From positions 124,001 through 188,000 of the forward strand of contig MSJH02000546.1 of the NCBI GenBank assembly GCA_001931875.2: a DNA stretch of 64,000 nucleotides. The letters are read 5' to 3'. Under the pieces are notes generated by a model. It did not search any database. It had not been told where the DNA came from and saw only the letters and a list, made by a program, of their open reading frames with translations. Shown piece after piece: positions 9,732 to 22,853 of the stretch. Source of the DNA: Byssochlamys sp. IMV 00236 (lineage: Eukaryota; Ascomycota; Eurotiomycetes; Eurotiales; Thermoascaceae). How positions within the stretch are numbered: the first letter of the stretch is position 1; every line of letters begins with the position of its first letter. Made by a program: the position numbers and the translations under genes.

Positions 9732-12296
9732 CGTCAGGGCAGGAGACACACGAAGGCAAAGACAATAATAATTTCCTCTTCCAAAAACACAAAGCTAGAA
9801 TCTTGGAAAAGGAATGGAAAGGAAGATGGAGAATCACGCCGGGTGGAATGGATAAAGACCCTCGACGGGAGCCGTGCGAACCGTCAGCCCGATGCGCGGG
9901 GCGAGAAGGAGGATGGCGTAGTGTGACGTCTAGAGGTGGGCAGATCTTCACCAGCCTCTCTGATCGGCGCCTTTGCGTGGTAGATAGTAGCTGGACCGTT
10001 TGTGGACCCTAGCCAGAGATTCAGGCTTCCAGAAGATAAACTCGACAGTTAATATTCGAAAGGCAACGATGTGCCAGAGACGAGGAGTAGATTCTCAATC
10101 TGAATTCGACCGTTGGGAAATTAAAATCAATGATCTTCGGGCAGCCAGATAACAACGAATCGGTATCCCTGGAACTTTCGGGCATGTACTGGCGTGGTCT
10201 TCCTGGTATAAACGCTTAATTGGTAGTAGATAGCAGCACGTTGACGCCCGTTCAACGGTCCGCCCGTCTCGTTGTCCAGCCCAGCGCCCTGGTGGAAGTG
10301 GTGAGGCGACTGGAATTAATCTGATAATTCAGTCCTGTTGTGAGAGCCCTATAGGGACACGCTATAGTACCACCTGCGCCCGTCTGAAGATCTCAATCCC
10401 AGGGCTCGATCGGGCGTCCAGAATCCTCTTGGTGGACCGCAGAGGCAACGCTGAGGGGGGCCGTGACGGCCTAGAGAGTACGACGGCGCACTGAATTAGG
10501 ACTGGCCGGAGAATTCGTCGCTTGGCGTGGGCCGGGGATGCTGACGTTGTGGCTGAGTCGTTGCTCTAGAGTCTCTCTCTAGTAGAGAGACTAGAGATGA
10601 GGAGCCACGATTCGTCGAGATCGATTGTCTGGTCAGAGATGAGGAGTGGCTCGGGAAGATGGAGATGGAGGAAGATCGAGAAAGGCCATATGGGAAAGCT
10701 AAAAGAGAAGATGGGGAAAACGCGGTTGATGTCCGTTTTTAAATGAAGCAGTGAGGTGTCGAGTAATACCACTAAAAAACTGATGGCTGATAAGTTCAAG
10801 AAGCGAAAGGAATGAGGAAATCCAACTATCCAAGCGGTTACCGCGATGACGCAACAGGCGTTCTCAAACAGAAACAAGGCGATAATACTGCGAACACCCA
10901 ACAGTATTGCTTGCTGCTCTGCTCTCTTCGTTCGAATCAAAGCCATCCAGAGTCTGAACTGACGCTCCTCGTGCGACTCGACTCGCCAGAGAAACCGTCT
11001 CTTCCAATGGTCGGCTGCTCGTTCCGGCTTCATACCATAACTAATACCTTGTAGCGTGGCAGTTGAACACCGCCAGATCCCCGCGCTGACTATCGGATGT
11101 GTCTGGACTCTGCACAATGATCGCACCAGTCGAAACAAGCATCTTGTTGTATGTACCATAAAATATGGTATGTCGTTAGGTCTCTGCTCTGCACCACGGT
11201 TCCACCGGCTCTGGCCGACTGGAACCGTCAATGTTCCGTGGTTCGAGCATTGGAGACGAGCCATGGTCTGCTCATCGTCATACCCCTGGGTCGGTGGAGA
11301 AGAATGATCGAGTAGATCTGATACAAGAGAAGTAGAGTGGCCTAGAAGTCCTCGAGGAGCATAACACGGACAACGCAGCAATGGCGAAAGACTCCACAGA
11401 CGCGTCGCAACTCGGTCAGTCTTTGATACATCCTACAGATAAGCAAAAAAAAAAAAAAGAAAAAGAAAAAGAAAAAGAAAAATCCTATAATGCACAATCT
11501 TGGGTGCAGAACACTTAAATTCAAGTGACTATTAAGTCCCCAACAGACTCTAATCTCCAACTGGCTCGCACCCCACCGCAGTCGGAGACCTGAAAGTTGC
11601 CCAAATAACCTCCCAACTTTGCCAAAACATACACGGCCATAACCATGTCTCTTAGTAGTACATCCCTCACATTCCATCCGAATCCTGACGGCCATACGTT
11701 CATAGCCTTGGGGTCCCAGTTCCCGTCAACGGTCCGCGCATCCCGTAAGAGCACGCGGCCCCGTCACGATAACTGCACCCCCGGCCCTTGTATAACCGAC
11801 ACTTTGCAAGAAAAAGATAAGGAAAAGAGTCTTAACGAACGCAATAGCGGGCTTTCGCAGAAAAGTAAAGAAGAAGAAAAAAAGAATACAACCAATGAAT
11901 GGAAACTTGGAGTCAACCACAGCTTTTCAAGAAACACCCTGCGCCTCCGCAGATAAACCCTGCTCAAACAAAAAAAAAGAAAGAAATCTTCAAAGGAACG
12001 AATAGTAGCTGAGGTGAAAGGGCCTCTCCTGGAACTCCTACTCCCACAGTTCGAAGTATTGTACAGTACATCGCCTACACAGTAGGTCGAGGCGACCGGC
12101 AGTATAACCCGGTCAAGAGAAATAACGTGGATAGAAACAATCCAGCCCAGTAATTTGATATAGAGACGGTGCTAGAACCCGCTGCACGACCTCATCCCTC
12201 ACTGGGACTGGGAGAACTAAGAAATCTGACTATGCAAGCGCTCAGCGCCGCAAGTGCCTCGCACGGCAGACCGTGTCCCTTCTTAGCATGGCCAGC
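9732..12296. other. Intergenic, 2.6 kb
   Basis: Upstream region of the DUF3824 gene and 3' flank of the C2H2 gene. Open frames of up to 271 codons (10566..11381 minus) have no recognisable domain and biased composition. Contains the A-rich microsatellite at 11445..11482. Confidence 0.5.
11445..11482. repeat. A-rich microsatellite
   Basis: A run of A followed by several AAAAAG units. A simple repeat with no visible coding role. Confidence 0.9.
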
Positions 12297-13289
12297 TCAT
12301 TGCTGATAAGAATTCAGGTTGCCTCTGGAGGCTGCTATCACCAGAGCGTCGAGGCTACCAGTGATGCTTCCCGATCGTGATGCCGGTTGGCTCCGACCAA
12401 AGTCAGGTTTGCTATACCTCATAGACAGATCATCATATGCGGATGGTGGTAACGGCTTTCCCGGACGCAGTTCCAAAGCGCTATAGGGCTTCTCTTCAGT
12501 GGGTGAATTGAGTCCACTGGGTCCGGAATACTCGTCTGCATCCGAGAGTGATTGACTCGCTGATCGGTTATGACTGTACAGTTGGTCACTGCTCTTGGTC
12601 CACAGTCGTCGCTCCCGGTCTCTGTCCAGTCTCGAAGTCATATCCTCCGAGTACGTTCGATGTGTCCGCCGATGCTGCTTCATGTTGTCCTTTCGTGTAA
12701 AGGCTTTGTTACATATGGGACAGTGAACACTCTTCTCTCCCGTATGCTTCTTTCCATGCCGTGCAGCATGCCCCGAAGTTGTGAAAGTTGCCGAACATCC
12801 ATGAGATGCCGCGTAGGGACATGGATACTTGTTCTTTCGGTTCACTCTCGACGCGGCCAGTTCCGTAGGGCCGCCCAGGGGCGTCCGTGGTGAAAGAGGC
12901 TCGCTTGGGGAAGTCACTGTAGGCAGGATCCTGTTTGGAGAGGTTGCATGCGTATATAGGGACAAGTCTCTTCCGTAACCAGAATACAAATCCCGGCTGG
13001 CTGCCGTGGAATTGTAGGAATATTCCACTGGTCCAGCTGACACCGGATGTGGAGCTGAGTGCGACGAGAACGGGTCCAAAGGCGGTTGGGTATATCTGGG
13101 CGACACCAGAGAGTCGCAATAAGGGCTGAAGCGGTAGTCAGGCACCGATATCCGGTGGTGGTGAGTAGAGGGATATGTACACGATGGTGTAGAGTTTTGT
13201 TTGGTCAATCGAGGAGTTGGCCGGACAGCAAACGACGGGTTATCGTCGTTGTTCAAAATTGACACCATGCTGGTCTGACTCCTCGACAT
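12297..13289 (-). CDS. C2H2 zinc-finger transcription factor, MtfA/FlbC-like
   Basis: A single coding exon of 330 residues. A Ser/Pro/Tyr-rich N-terminal half leads to NRKNKYPCP..., an atypical first finger (C-x7-C ... H-x-KKH, about residues 155-182), directly followed by a canonical finger, HCPICNKAFTRKDNMKQHRRTH. The same finger pair with an NRKNKYPCP lead is known from the Aspergillus developmental and secondary-metabolism regulators MtfA and FlbC; I cannot say which subgroup. The tail is Ser/Pro-rich. Start at 13289: upstream of it a likely UTR intron (13326..13388) and an in-frame stop leave no earlier ATG. Nuclear. The upstream flank is an unusually long gene-free region. Confidence 0.85.
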   Translation of the reverse strand: MSRSQTSMVSILNNDDNPSFAVRPTPRLTKQNSTPSCTYPSTHHHRISVPDYRFSPYCDSLVSPRYTQPPLDPFSSHSAPHPVSAGPVEYSYNSTAASRDLYSGYGRDLSLYTHATSPNRILPTVTSPSEPLSPRTPLGGPTELAASRVNRKNKYPCPYAASHGCSATFTTSGHAARHGKKHTGEKSVHCPICNKAFTRKDNMKQHRRTHRTYSEDMTSRLDRDRERRLWTKSSDQLYSHNRSASQSLSDADEYSGPSGLNSPTEEKPYSALELRPGKPLPPSAYDDLSMRYSKPDFGRSQPASRSGSITGSLDALVIAASRGNLNSYQQ

Positions 13290-13325
13290 AATTGATAGAC
13301 AAAAAGCTAGCTTTGTATAGTCAAC

Positions 13326-13388
13326 CTGGGGGCTATTAGAAACTATAGCTCGGCTTGGGAGACACAGTGGTCCAAGTAATGTTCTTAC
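13326..13388 (-). other. Probable 5'UTR intron of the C2H2 gene
   Basis: On the minus strand a GTAAGA donor (13388) and a CCCCCAG acceptor (13326), with a TCTAATAG branch-like site just before the acceptor, span 63 nt immediately upstream of the start codon. Size and signals match other introns here. Inference; needs RNA reads. Confidence 0.5.
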
Positions 13389-13599
13389 CACTTGCCAGCA
13401 AAGTCTGTTTCGGTGCGGAAAGTCGATTAGATAACTCGAGGACTGGTCTCCAGGAGCTTCCTCGGTGGCTCAATGTCGACGGTGGCAAAGGTGGAAGGAA
13501 GACGGGCAATAATGTGACTGCTGGTATGATTGACTGGGTCCAGCAACAACTATATTGCCAAGCGTTCCGTGTTGACAGCAGGTCGTTTGTCTTTCAATG

Positions 13600-13619
13600 A
13601 CAACAACAACAACAACAAT
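13600..13619. repeat. CAA microsatellite
   Basis: About six ACA/CAA units in the leader side of the C2H2 gene. Confidence 0.9.
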
Positions 13620-16600
13620 GGTAAATCTGATCCAGTATAGTTTACGGAACCTTACTGGAAGGGAATAAAAGGGAAACTGGCCAAGCAACGACTCTAACAA
13701 CAATCTCACGGAGAAGTGTAGAGCTGGAAGGGAAGTAGTAATTGTCGAATGACGGGCAGCGGCAAGGCGCGCAACTTATGAAAAGAGAGATTGGCAACCA
13801 GGGGATTGACCGATAGTGATGCGATAAAAGAAGGAAACAGAAAAAGGATAACTGCCAGGAAGCTTCTGCAGAGTCAAGAAAGATGAATGGACGAGGGACA
13901 CAGAACCAGTTAAGGGTCCTGAGAGGAGCTCTGGGTCTGTCCGCCGCCAAACAGATCGTCTGTAAGCAGGCAATTCATCGACTCGTCTGGATTCCAATCA
14001 GGCTAGCCGTTGGAGGGAAAGACAATTGGGCGATGAACCTAAATGACCTTGCACTTAGGGTTCCTTTCTTTGGCTCTTTTCCTTTCCTGTTCCGGCGAAC
14101 GATGATATCCACCGTGCTGGAGTTGGTTTGGAGATGGTCGATACCACAAGCCCGTGCACGACGTTCTCTAACAAGGCTGCTGCGGCACTGGGACCAGCCC
14201 CAAGGCAGCACAAGCTCCGGTTGGATTGTTGCAAGCACAACGCTTTTCTCTGGGGTCTCAAGTGCCTCCTGGAACGGTTTCCGTGAGGCTTGCGGGCGCC
14301 GTTCCACACGGTGGATTGGCAGTTGACCCTAGGGAGACGAGGCGGGCCAGAGAGCGCTTTTGCCCCGCAGCATTCATCCTGGTCGAGAGAGTCCATCCTG
14401 GTTCGTGTTTCTCGCGATACAGGAAAAAAAAGGAGGTAACTAAATTCATGCTGGCTTGTCTCTGTCTCTGTTGTCCAGCAGGTTAGTCGTTAGGCTAAGT
14501 TAAGTTAAGTTAGGGGATCAGAAAAAAAAAAGAAGAGCGAACGCGCAGCCGGTCCGTCCGACCCACCATTCGGCAAGCCCTGCCCAGGGGATCATCTGGC
14601 GGTTGAACTCTCAATCTCATAGTCTCATAGTACAGGGCATCTGTCTCCATGGTTGAACTAGCTAACTATGCGCTCAAACGGCGGCAGATCGTGTGGGCGT
14701 CACCCGGGATATGCGAGCCAAGGTCCGATTTTGGTCTCTTGGCTGGTTCAGCTGCGTGGTTGCTGGCATCCCATGCCTCGTGTGTTCCAACGTCCGGCAT
14801 GCTGCAGAAAACGGAGATGTTGACTGCGTCCTAGCCTATCTCCCCGAGTATCTAGCCGACATTGCGGAGAAATGGAGATGCGCCGTTATGTGTCGTTTAA
14901 GGTTAATCTCGCAGTTACATTCTGCTACAGACGGGTCTCGAAGGGAACAACAATGATGATTATCTGCGAGTTCGATACGAAAAGGAAGCCCCCTCCGTCA
15001 TTCAGTACTTTTCTGAAACGCTTCGCGATGACGAGAGTCGCCTTGCATGACGGTTTTCCCTCGATCCGTTCCTGCTGCTTCGAGCCATGTCCTAGATCTT
15101 GGAGCGTTGATCACTCTGCGGCTGTCAACCCAGGGCATCTCGCTGGCCACCGTTCCCTCCTGCTTGTTGGAGGTAACTCGGCCGTAAGTCTGCTACTACT
15201 ACTACGTACGGCCAGGACTGGTGGGATCCCTGTGCAGGTTTACAAGGCCTAGTGGTGTATAGCTTGCTCGAAGTGTGGAGCATTCCGATGAAGCTTTCTG
15301 CCATTGCCATCATCTCGCTCCGCTGATGTCAACTGCATGGCACGCAGTAACTAACTAGCGATTGGGCGTCTCTATTACTATCCATGTGCTATATGATCTG
15401 CAACGCAGTATTAACCGCCCAGTGGTGAGACACAAGACACATGGAGAGTCAACTATATGACCCTTGAGATCTTGATCACACGATCCCAGCTCAGCACGAT
15501 ATCAATCAGTGCGTGTTGTATAAGAGACGTGTTTACTTCTCTCTCAATGGAGAAACTTCCCTGGCGGAAATGCGCGCATTGTGCAGACGTGGCGTCGCAT
15601 AGCCGACTCCAGGAGACCGCTATACTTGCGCAGAACCGTCGAAAGAACGAACGCCCAAATAAAGTATCATATCGGCTATACCCTGCCCCATAGCGTTAGC
15701 CTGGATGGCGGCAGGAGATCGATGATCGCAGATTAGTTTCATTGTGCAATTGTATAGCGACAGCATAGATCGGGGAGTCTTCCTCGAAACAGCCTGGTGG
15801 TCAATCGGGCCTGAGAAAACATGGCTAGGCATATCTATGATGAGCGATGCTGGACGAGACTGTCACAAAACGCGGTGGAGTAGCTATATCGTCCGCGGAG
15901 GCTCTGCTGAGATCAATTGACCCATTTTTATTGGAAGGCCAGATCAGGACGACGCTAATCAGCCACGTCTCTTCATCATCAGTATAAGACTACGGTGATC
16001 AGTTCTGGTCCCCGACATGTTCATATTTCGATCCGCGAATGTATCCTCACCTGCCGTCCGCGGAGAGATTCAGAAACATATTATTATTCATAACTCCGTC
16101 GCCCACCTCGAGGATCTCACTCATCGCGGGACGATCGTTCGGACCTCCGACGGTAGATTATCATCATTATTTCTATTATTTACGGTCGAGCTGAGCGCCT
16201 TCAAACTGGGCTGGAATTTTTTTCCCCACACAAGCTATTTTACTCTACGGATGAACAGGGGTCGCATGCAGGTTAACATATTTAGATTAAATACACGGAT
16301 AGACTAAATAATGAATCCGAGCAGGGGAAGGGTCCGACTCCAAAGGGGCTCCTGATCCTTCGTTGTCCCACTACTATTCGGGATCGGCTGAGCATTCAAT
16401 CGGCACCAATTACGAGTACGTGATCAGGTAAAAGTCCGACACTATCTGACCATCATTATTGACTTCTATTGAAGCGACGCTGTTGAGATCGCGTGTGTCG
16501 CATATCGCAGCCCTTCATTATCGATACAAAAGGGCACAGGCGTTCATGTGGCACTTCCGTCTAGTGACCGTTTCTCTGTCCGAAGAGATACCCTCAACCG

Positions 16601-18090
16601 GACGAATAATCCAGGCAACTACGAGACAGCTGAGACCTCAGCCACGGTGAATTTTCATCCTGTCCACATCCGAAGCCCTATGGCGGCCTTTCCTAGACAT
16701 GGCTAGAGCCTGCATCCCAGCATGGATTTTAAGATTCGACGGCGTCACCCGTCACGTTTTAGAATGCTGGGCGACTAAATAGCCTGAACCACTCATGAGT
16801 GGCACAAGTCGTTTTAGATCCGCGAGACTAACCTCAACCTGGCAGGTTTTCAACGTACCTGCGCCAGCGGCTCCGTGTGCAAGCCACGCTATGCCGATGC
16901 CCTGCAGATCACCATGAACCGGGTCAACTGGTGAACATCCGGCAGACTGTTTGACCTGTGCCCTAGCGTAAGTATCCAGATCTGTCGAGACCGCTGGCCG
17001 TGGACCCTTCTGACCCTGAGTCATTTATGGAGCCGGGTGAACGAGCATCATCGGTGATATACCTGAGAGCCGACTAGATACTGGCGATGCTCTTCGGAGC
17101 AAGGATACCTTCAGTTCATCGACTATTAGCTGCTCCTGGTTGATATTCAACGACCAAAAAATTGGATAGATAGTCGCTGCGCCTTGTTGGACGGAGCATA
17201 TGTCCTCTCTCAGTAATGCAACGCCGTGACTATTGACTTCTGCGTCGTGGACCATCGCAGAGCGCATCATTATCATCATTTATTCCGGGGATTAAAACGC
17301 AGGATCCCTAGAAGCGACGTACATCCCCGTGGCGTATTTCGTCCTGTTCCCTTCGCTACCGGTCTACGTGGACTCCACCTTGATGCATATGTTTCCAGGG
17401 GATTACTTGGTAGCTCTTGGAAAGTTCCGTACAGCCGCGACTAAACCAAACTATCCTTCTGCCTGCACGCACAGATGCTGAAATCTTGTCTTGACACAGC
17501 CTTCCTGCAGCCACATCGCTAAGGATGATGTTGTTTGCGTCGTTATCCCCGGAATAATATATCTCTGTGGTAGCGATCTTCGCACAGGTTGGCAGACTGA
17601 TGAGAATGCTCTAGTTAGTAGTTCTATTCAGCTACAGTCCAGGCGAGATCGGTGCGATCATCTAAATAAGCCAAAAATAGCAATCCCTGGGGAACTATCA
17701 ACGCGCTGCTAAAACCGTCTCTTCTACGGAGTACTGTGGATAAAGGAGCAACAGTCCTCCACTACCGTTGGGGTTGGGGTTAATCACGCTACGGGATTAT
17801 TATGCCCCATGGCACAAGACATAATAATGATCAAGCAGAAAGCTTTTTATTCGCCATTCTACCATGATGCAGCAACCGCAGATGAAAAACTTATGAAGGG
17901 CATTATTATCCTTCTCAGCCCCATAACTCACATCAACCCATCTAAGATTGCGCGTCTGTCTCAGAGAAAATGTTATGAGCAGAACTCTCAAGGGATCTGC
18001 TGTGCATTGTGTTAGTCCGGAAGGGAAAACAAAATTAATGGAGTCGGACCCTTCTGCGCTAGCTACTCAGTTTCGATCTGTGGATAAGCC

Positions 18091-18128
18091 ATCTACTACT
18101 ACTACTCCTACTATTATTATTATTATTG
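18091..18128. repeat. CTA/TTA trinucleotide run
   Basis: Tandem ACT units followed by ATT units, inside the gene-free stretch. Confidence 0.85.
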
Positions 18129-19099
18129 CATCCAGAGATTTCGAACAGCGTTTTTTCTCTCGCGCGAGAGCAGTGGTTGCCGGGGGACAATACCATAAGG
18201 ATCCACAGAAAGTGATCTGCTCGCGAAGCTAGCAGGCAGTCATTCTATCTAGTCTCCGAATCCATTTGAAACCGGGGTCTCTAGCCGGCTAGATAGATCT
18301 GTTTTGGATCGCTTAAGGGGTGCCGTATGGATCCCGAACTAACTCGTTCATTGTGAGTTGAGCTTTTCTCCACCGCTGGCGTTAATTAAGTTAAATAGCC
18401 TCGGGGATGGAAAAGGGGGGTCCCGGTTCCCGGCAGCCGCATCCCGTCACGTGAGCATCTCGACAACGAGCACTCCGACCTGAAACACGGCCTCAAAGAT
18501 GTCCAAAGCCAGATATGTATGTATCTATATGAGACGACTGTCGAACCTTGTGCAAGGTCGATCGCCCTCAAGGACCCTTGCTTATGTCATGAGTCCTGGA
18601 CCTCCTCCACAATCCGAAAGAGTCGATCACTTTCGCGCTCCATCGATCAGTTATGCGCCGAGGACCGTACAGGCAAATGATATGTAATCACGACGCTTCT
18701 AGAACAGCACCGTGTCAGACACCAGCGCGCGGAAAGAGAGTCTCTTGCAGCGTTCTGTGGGCTGTTTCGAACACTTGATGTTTCAAAAGCCTATGAAGAA
18801 TGCATCATGCAAGGGACTCTTTCCGTGGCGTGGACGGGTCAACCACCTTATCTGCGAGGGACCCTTCTTGCTTTTCCGTGAGAGATACGGGGTTGGCTGG
18901 CAAATTTGAAACGTGTGCTGCCTCAGCTTTTGGCACGTTGTTGTCACCTCGCAACGCCTCTCTCTCTCTCCCTTCCCGCCTCGTGCACCGCTTGCCATGA
19001 AGATGGGGGGTTGTCGACATTGTCCTCAATGCACATGCAGCTGCAAACTAAGCCGAAACCAGTCACTTTGAAGGGTGAATCAATCTAACAGAACGGGCT

Positions 19100-21100
19100 A
19101 TTATTCGAACGTAAGCTTTAAGAGTGGGATGATTGGGTTTTTCAACGCTCACTAGGCGCAGCCGGATGCTCTAGTCGAATCTTCCTATAGGGTTATTCAT
19201 GAGACGAATCCCTGCTTCCTTGATTCCAATCCTGTAAATCATACCAGAAAAGGCAGGTTCTTCTTGGGATCTTTTTGCTCAGATATACCATACTCCACAC
19301 AAGTGGCACATGCATTTTGAGTCTTTTTATGCAGTCGACTAACTATAGGAAGTGTGAAAAAACATAGAGATACTTACAGAACCTATGCACCAGGATGTGA
19401 TGTAAAGCAGTCACCCAACATTGCATCATTGAGCAAGGAAACGAAAAGTGTAACTATTCTCCATTCATTCGTCCTATCAATTATAACTATCTACAAAACA
19501 AAGTTCCCCAGTGCGTAACTTCAAACACGCTATTGATATACTAAACACTTTTCTTTCCAACTATCTTTTTTTGACTCGAACTTTCGCTGACCTAGGTACT
19601 GGAAAATCACAGCCCGATCAGGCTAAGTAGAGAATCAAACCCAGCAGGTAATATCGATAACACAACCTAAAACGGGGGTAAGTATAATACCTTAGTAGCA
19701 AGCAATATAATAATAACCTTATAACAATAACAAATAATTATAATAATAATATCAACAAAAGTAACACTTTGAATTTTCCTTATGAAACACTCGAACCTAC
19801 TCTAGTCGCAATGAAGAAACAAACATAATACCAATTGGTACGCGTGGCCAGTTAAATCCGACCTTCGTCCGCGTAATTAGCATTCGCACTAGCTTAACGG
19901 TCTTCGTTTATGCCGCGCAATAGAAATACTTCTCACCGTAAAAGCTAAAGAAAAAACTATTATACATATCTCGTTAACAGAGCAATATCTTTCCTTTTTC
20001 TGAGGCTAGATCGATAGAGACCTGAAGACGAAGTAAAAAGAAGAAGATAGCGCTGATACTAAAGCTGAAGCTTACGCTTATCTATTTGATTGAGGCTTAG
20101 AAGGCTTGCGTATATTAGTTACAGCCTTTTGGTCTAATCTAATTTAGATAACCTCGTCTATTCTCCTTCGCTTCTTGTTTCCTTTTGTTTCGGTAGGATT
20201 TTAAGATGAGGCTGTGTTTGGAGTTCAGCTGGGAATAACGTGGATAGCTTACGCAGATAGTGATTTGTCTCAGCGAAGGAGGAGATACGGACAGGAGATG
20301 AGTGGTCTGTGTTTGCTCGAATACGGTGTGCTAGAATGTTAGTTGGGAGATTTAGATTGTTAAGGAATAGAGGGAAGATGGTATTATGCTAGTTGATGAA
20401 ATTAGCGTCAGGATAAGGAATTATTCAGATGTAGGTAGAAGTTTAAGCTTGTAATAATTTTAAATCGGGCACCTGGGACAAGGAATAGACTGCTATTTGC
20501 TGTGTGTGCAAGTTATGAAAGTTAATTATATCCTCTTCATGAGTGGTCTGTTTATACTGTTTATGATTCTTCGGATTCGGTAGATTTGATATTTCCTTTT
20601 TGTAACATTAGTCAAACGACAATAGTTATAGTTGACATAATATCAAATGAGAGCTCCATTTTAATGGACATGCACTATGGTTATAGATGTGGTCCTAGTG
20701 AAAGCATAACTTTTCGACCAGAGATTTCCGGCTTTAATATTATTTCGAGAATCAGACTACTATTATCGATGTAGAATTTCCTCCTTTTAAAATCAATCAA
20801 TTCGATTTAAATCGTGGACAACGTTTACATTTACAATACGATTCGGTCCAGAGTGAGTTAGGTTATAATATTATGCTTGATACTCAACTCCAGCTATGGG
20901 GGTTTTACTAAGAGTTATAATTCATAATCAGGTAGGAGAACAGATAGACTTTTCCAATTCCTTGAGAGTCGATAGCCCTAGCGCAAGAACTATTCAACTA
21001 CATCCTCAAGCTTTGGAGCTGATAGATGGTCTAGTGTGTGGTGCTGAAAGTATGCGATAACTATAAATAATGATAACGGTGTGTATAGTGTCAATTACGA
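19100..21100. repeat. AT-rich block, possible mutated transposon relic
   Basis: Composition falls to strongly AT, with many TpA steps, a TAA microsatellite near 19710-19755 and a purine-biased stretch (about 20020-20120) whose frame is broken by stop codons at positions that look like C-to-T changes. This is what repeat-induced point mutation (RIP) leaves of transposons in ascomycetes. No terminal repeat or transposase motif could be recognised, so the mobile-element call is inference. Confidence 0.35.
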
Positions 21101-22853
21101 TGACCTATGTACTGTACATCTAGAAGAAGACTAACCCAATTGTACAGTACTGTCAGCTATCTAAGCTATCTTGAGCCAGTCCGGGGGAATGTTGCGGTAT
21201 TGCTACCAGTAGGAGAATTGCGACTTCTCGTTTTGTCTTCCTTTACAGATGAAAGGTCGTTGTCCGGTTCCGCCTTGTCCATTCTTTAGCCCTCAATCTC
21301 GACAGCGTATTTTTCATCTTGCTACTCGCAAGCTCAGCTGGCTAAGATACTTGCAGTCATGACTTCCGAAATTCGAGAAGATATCCCTCCGTGTCAAAAA
21401 CGGCGGAGTTGATATCTCATCGTTATCAAACCGCACGCTTTGATGAAGTCCATTGCATGACGACGGAATCTCTTATCGTCCATTACTCGTTCTCGATTCA
21501 CACATCTCTGTAGTCGTTATTTCGAGGGGCATTCTCGCTAATTGATACGGATAGGATCCTGCTTCCTGTCTAATAGTCAGAGAAGTCAGTGACATACCTC
21601 TGTGAATTTAATCATTCCATCTCGTTCAGGACTCGCGAAGGGGTGCAATGGCTGATTGCTAGCCGTGATGCATGCGCAGACTGGTTAAGTCATGACCATC
21701 CTACAAATATGTCTTGAGAGGTCCCCATTCTGTTCCTGTTCCTACGGATGTGATATTTGTGAAAGCTTGGAAGGCGAATCGACCTACTCGGCGTAGTCGG
21801 TGGGGCGTGTCATTACCCCACAGATCTTTGACTAACTCGATAGTTATCACTTATAAGTTATGACATCCATCTGCTCCACCGTGGGATCCATCATCTCAAG
21901 GTTAGTCTACTTCTTAAGTTCTCAACAATTGATCGTTTCGATTGCGGTACAAGCTATGGTATGCATTGATGACATCCCTTCCAATGACTGTGCAAGATCT
22001 CTCGCCAGAGGTTCTCTGTAGCCACCACAGCCTGACTTCTTGTCTTGCTCAAAGCACTGCAAAACAAACTGCGGGAGTAATCGTTGACATGACCATGTCA
22101 CAGAATACTTGGACCTTCTTATTTCTCCTGCCCCGCCTCTGATATCGCTCATGCCGCTCTGATCCAGTCATTCTTCTCCAGCAGACGCGAAGATCGCCCG
22201 ATTGATCGCACGTGCATCATGTGGCTCGCGTCTCGGCGATAAGTCGGAGAAGACACGGCCATCGCATAGCACGTACTCAAGGAAGCTTGAGCGTGTCTTA
22301 TCATGTTTAATGGCTGTTGGGAAGGCATCTCTTGCTAAGATGCTCTTTGCGTTGCCAGACCTTACCGTCCAGGGATAGTGTGGCCTTCAGATGGCGCGCC
22401 GCCACCCCCAGCATCATTGGGCTAGCAAGACGGGATCATGAGCTTCAACCAAACGCATGCTCGATCATCCAATGTGTGGAACTATTAACTCAACTGGGGA
22501 CTCTCAAGCGCGTGGTCTGGAGCGAAGCACTAATTGACGATTATTATTTGCACTGCGGAAATTCTGCGCTGTCCCTGTGCCGCACGACGTCATGGTTGAC
22601 GCATTCGGTAGGATGATGGACATTGTGTTTTGCCCGCATCTCGCACTCTCTTGCCCTTGATTTATCCGGAAGCGATTGGGTATTCCCCCGCGTGGAGATT
22701 CGAAAAAAAAGGGGGAACGGATTTGCGTTCGTGGAGTCATACATAAAGCTGTGTTCCCACGCTCTTTTTCTCTTAAATGTCGACATAGCGCGTTTGAGGT
22801 CCTACCACCGCCCGAAATTCCAACACAACACACCATATACAGATACCGCCGCA

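Larger units (their letters stand above)
13290..22853. other. 9.5 kb gene-free stretch
   Basis: No convincing gene on either strand. About 13.3-14.6 kb is the leader side of the C2H2 gene; 14.6-19.0 kb is of normal base composition but broken by stops in all frames; 19.1-21.1 kb is AT-rich; 21.1-22.85 kb leads to the aldo/keto reductase promoter. Two adjacent minus-strand frames (16752..17279) look mildly protein-like but have no domain and are split by a stop. Could be a regulatory domain, a long non-coding transcript locus or decayed mobile DNA. Confidence 0.6.

Noticed and set aside
11235..11260. Possible tRNA B box (GGTTCGA)
   Set aside because: The following bases do not complete the box and no cloverleaf or A box could be built; the same applies to similar words near 26456 and 50113.
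10566..11381. 271-codon minus-strand frame upstream of the DUF3824 gene
   Set aside because: Low-complexity, no recognisable domain or splice-supported extension; likely chance.
14485..14515. Telomere-like TTAAG repeats
   Set aside because: The unit is TTAAG/TAAGT in a few copies, not the fungal TTAGGG; simple sequence only.
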